Assembly (NCBI GenBank): GCA_000771265.1
Contig: JDUB01000012.1
Span: 1-64,000 of the forward strand
Origin: Bifidobacterium thermophilum DSM 20210
GTDB taxonomy: Bacteria; Actinomycetota; Actinomycetes; Actinomycetales; Bifidobacteriaceae
Reading direction: 5' to 3'
DNA: 64,000 nucleotides
Positions 61,643 to 64,000 of the stretch are shown in pieces. How positions within the stretch are numbered: position 1 is the first letter of the stretch; each line of letters begins with the position of its first letter. The notes under the pieces were generated by a model. The model ran no database searches, was not told the DNA's origin, and saw only the letters and a list, made by a program, of their open reading frames with translations. The position numbers were made by a program, and so were the translations under genes.

Positions 61643-62968
61643 ATGGCCCAGGTAAGGAATTACAGGGATGCCGGCTTCTCCACACCTATGGAGGAGCTGG
61701 AGTGGCGCGGACTCATCAACCAATCCACCGACAAGGAACAGCTTGCGGCTGTTCTCAACGGGAATCCCATTTCTTACTATTGCGGCTTCGATCCGACGGC
61801 GCCATCGCTCCACATCGGCAATCTCGTGCAGCTCATCGTGATGCGTCACCTCCAGGCTGACGGGCATCAGCCCTATGCTCTGGTGGGCGGCGCCACCGGT
61901 CTGATCGGCGACCCGCGGCAAAGCGGCGAGCGTACGCTCAACCCCAAGGAGATTGTCGCCGGGTGGGTTGAGCGTTTACGTACGCAGATTTCGCGTTTCC
62001 TTGATACCGAAGGCGACAACGGTGTGCGTTTCGTCAACAACTACGACTGGATCGCCAACATGTCGGTCATCGACTTCCTGCGCGATGTCGGCAAGAACTT
62101 CCGGCTCGGCACCATGCTCAGCAAAGAGACCGTCGCCCGTCGTCTCAACTCTGAAGAAGGCATCTCCTTCACTGAATTCAGCTATCAGGTGTTGCAAGGC
62201 AACGACTTCCTGCACCTGTACGACGAATACGGTGTGGTGCTTGAGACAGGTGGTGCCGACCAGTGGGGCAACCTCACGTCCGGCCTCGACCTGATCCGCA
62301 AGGTGCGGGGAACCTCCGTGAACGTGATGACCAGCCCGATCATCACGGATTCCCAAGGCAAGAAATTCGGCAAGTCCGAAGGCAACGCCATGTGGCTGGA
62401 CCCGACCATGCTGAGCCCGTACAAGTTCTACCAGTTCTGGTTTAACCAGCCTGACGACCAGGTTGTGAAACTGCTCAAGGTGTTCACCTTCCTGCCCAAG
62501 GACGAGATCGAACGTCTTGCAGGCGAGGTCGAAGCAAATCCTGGCGCCCGCGAAGCGCAGAAGACGCTTGCATGGGAGGTCACCAGCTATGTGCACGGTG
62601 AGGAAGCCACTCGGCAGGCCATTGACGCGGCGGCCGCGCTGTTCGGCCGTGGCGGCGATTTGCGGACCATCGGCGAAGACACACTGGAAGCCGCCATCGA
62701 GGGGCTGAAAGTCGACGACGGTGAAGGCGGCCGGACCTTCGCACAGGTCGCGGCAGGCGACCGTGTGGCTGAGGCGGGCGTGAAGGCCGGACTGTTCAAG
62801 TCGGTGTCCGAAGCCCGTAAAACCATCAAATCCGGTGGCGTATACATCAACAACCAGCGTGTCGAAGACCAGGATCAGCTGCTCGCCGAGGATGATTTCC
62901 TCGAGGGCGGCTACGCGCTGATCAGACGAGGAAAGAAGGCTTTGGGCGCGGTCCGGCGCGCGCAATGA
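61643..62968 (+). CDS. tyrS: Tyrosyl-tRNA synthetase
   Basis: Charges tRNA-Tyr. The 441-residue class I synthetase has the HIGH-equivalent HIGN (in [11 protein letters not shown]), the KMSKS-equivalent KFGKS, and a C-terminal S4 RNA-binding domain ([17 protein letters not shown]). GAGGGAG lies before ATG 61643; the longer frame from 61559 is not supported. In several actinobacteria tyrS is followed by a TPR gene and a HAD gene before tlyA. Confidence 0.97.
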   Translation: MAQVRNYRDAGFSTPMEELEWRGLINQSTDKEQLAAVLNGNPISYYCGFDPTAPSLHIGNLVQLIVMRHLQADGHQPYALVGGATGLIGDPRQSGERTLNPKEIVAGWVERLRTQISRFLDTEGDNGVRFVNNYDWIANMSVIDFLRDVGKNFRLGTMLSKETVARRLNSEEGISFTEFSYQVLQGNDFLHLYDEYGVVLETGGADQWGNLTSGLDLIRKVRGTSVNVMTSPIITDSQGKKFGKSEGNAMWLDPTMLSPYKFYQFWFNQPDDQVVKLLKVFTFLPKDEIERLAGEVEANPGAREAQKTLAWEVTSYVHGEEATRQAIDAAAALFGRGGDLRTIGEDTLEAAIEGLKVDDGEGGRTFAQVAAGDRVAEAGVKAGLFKSVSEARKTIKSGGVYINNQRVEDQDQLLAEDDFLEGGYALIRRGKKALGAVRRAQ

Positions 62969-63120
62969 CACCGTCCCGGCATCTGCCGGGTACGCACAGG
63001 GACGGGTGAGCCCAATCACCTGCGAAGAACCGATAACGACAATTTCGGCAGACAACACACAGCATCAGAGCATTGGTGTCCTCATGACACCGGTGCACAC
63101 GAAACACGGAAAGCAGACGT

Positions 63121-64000
63121 ATGGCAGAAGAACATCACGGCAACGGCAAGCGCGGGGACGGAAAATCATTCGGATCTCGTCGTCCCGGATCCCGCGGCGG
63201 CAAGGGATTCAAGCCTCGCGGCAATGGAAAGGGACGGTCGTACGACCACGGGCGTGGCGAGCGTGACGGTGAAGGGTACCACAAGGGCCCACGCCGCGAC
63301 GGGTATCGTAAGGATTTCCACCGTGACGGTGAGCGTCGTGGCGGATTCCACAAGGATGGCGAACACCGCGATGGCGAACGTCGCAATGACGGTGAGCGTC
63401 GTGGCGGATATTCCCGCGACGGGTATCGTAAGGATTTCCACCGCGACGGTGAGCATCGTGACGGTGAGCATCGCGGAGGCTTCCACAAGGGAGGCTTCCA
63501 TAAAGGCGGCTTCCACAAAGACGGTTACCGCAAGGACTTCCATCATGATGACCGCCGTGATGACCGTCGTGACGGTGATTCCCGCGAGCCGCGCGAGTAT
63601 CGCGACCGTGACGGGCAGCGTCGCGGCGACCGCGGATATCGCGGCGACCGCAAGGATTACGGCAAGCGCGGCGGCTACGGCAACAAGAACTTCCATCGAG
63701 GTGACCGCAAGGGCGGATACGACCGTCCACGTCGTGACGGTGAGGATCGTCGGGAAGGCGGCAATCCACGCTATCGTCATGACGATCATCGCCGGCCGTT
63801 CGACGATCATCGCGGCGGCAAAGGTGAACGCCGTCCATGGCGCAACGACGACCGCAATGATCGCAACGACCGCAGGGACCAGCGCCATGATGATGCCGCC
63901 AAGCAGGGTGGTGAGGAGCGTCGCGAGTTCAACCGTGAAGAGCGCCAGCAGTGGCGTGAGCGCAAGCGTGAGGAGTATATGTCCAAGCCGCGGCGCAACT
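63121..64000 (+). CDS. Extremely basic repeat protein, 5' part (runs off window)
   Basis: An open frame from ATG 63121 (GGAAAG nine bases upstream) to the end of the window, 293 codons with no stop. The visible part is almost all Arg, Lys, Gly, Asp, His and Phe/Tyr, in repeats such as RDGYRKDFHRDGE and GGFHKGG, then RGDRGYRGDRKDYGKRGGYG, and near the edge a Glu/Arg-rich helix ending EEYMSKPRRN. Arg/Gly-rich disordered regions of this kind often bind RNA. Because of its place after tyrS, the missing C-terminus may be the actinobacterial TPR protein; that is inference from gene order. Confidence 0.8.
   Translation, partial: MAEEHHGNGKRGDGKSFGSRRPGSRGGKGFKPRGNGKGRSYDHGRGERDGEGYHKGPRRDGYRKDFHRDGERRGGFHKDGEHRDGERRNDGERRGGYSRDGYRKDFHRDGEHRDGEHRGGFHKGGFHKGGFHKDGYRKDFHHDDRRDDRRDGDSREPREYRDRDGQRRGDRGYRGDRKDYGKRGGYGNKNFHRGDRKGGYDRPRRDGEDRREGGNPRYRHDDHRRPFDDHRGGKGERRPWRNDDRNDRNDRRDQRHDDAAKQGGEERREFNREERQQWRERKREEYMSKPRRN

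Noticed and set aside
63166..63888. Ala/Val/Ile-rich 240-codon frame on the minus strand
   Set aside because: Its hydrophobic repeats are the complement of the basic repeat gene on the plus strand.

Overview
The window is a high-GC chromosome segment from an actinobacterium, most likely a Bifidobacterium. This rests on the gene set and order: argC-J-B-D-F-R-G-H followed by tyrS, a TrmH-type methyltransferase in front of pheS-pheT, glnA beside a DUF4191 gene, lpd beside a DUF3043 gene, polyphosphate glucokinase, ECF transporters with fused A-A-T subunits, and many GTG or leaderless starts. The species cannot be fixed from sequence reading alone. No rRNA, tRNA, transposase, integrase, phage or cas genes were seen. 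The last gene runs off the right edge.

Layout. 0.3-3 kb: a membrane-anchored protein with a gluzincin-like HExxH-X18-E motif, a small membrane protein and a DUF4186 gene. 3-7 kb (minus strand): an FMN riboswitch, the riboflavin S-component RibU and a dedicated fused ECF ATPase-ATPase-EcfT protein. 7-21 kb: a family-2 glycosyltransferase, polyphosphate glucokinase, an aminotransferase, an odd ABC ATPase coupled to a large GT-C-like membrane protein, a 1216-residue TPR-like protein, and an enlarged LigA. 20.6-27.2 kb (minus strand): Mrp-type ATPase, glutamine synthetase, a DUF4191 protein, dihydrolipoyl dehydrogenase and a DUF3043 protein, several separated by clear hairpin terminators. 27-35 kb: an M20 dipeptidase, a first array of palindromes spaced 73 bp apart, a lipoprotein, then a compact gene group of two paralogous four-cysteine lipoproteins (plus a remnant of a third) and a MacAB-like adaptor, ATPase and permease. 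34.8-39.4 kb: a TPP riboswitch, two YkoE-type S-components and a second fused ECF A-A-T protein. 39.4-42.1 kb: an island of unrecognised genes, including a 70-codon cationic peptide gene. 42-48 kb: a DUF436 gene, a second 73-bp-spaced palindrome array, trmH-like gene, pheS, pheT. 49-58.6 kb: the complete arginine pathway from N-acetyl-glutamyl phosphate to arginine, with its repressor and paired ARG-box-like sites before argC and argG. 58.6-64 kb: an HD-domain/CmpB-like pair, a lipoprotein-like protein with a Gln/Pro-rich tail, tyrS, and the start of an extremely basic repeat protein.

How it fits together. Two vitamin-uptake systems (riboflavin and thiamine/HMP) share one architecture, each with a riboswitch before its first S-component. 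The arginine genes form one regulon with argR inside it. The most unusual non-coding signals are the two arrays of 18-bp palindromes at an exact 73-bp period (about seven helical turns), a separate 40-bp hairpin family present three times, and a recurring leaderless-start signature (a -10-like hexamer 6-7 nt before the start codon) at seven genes.
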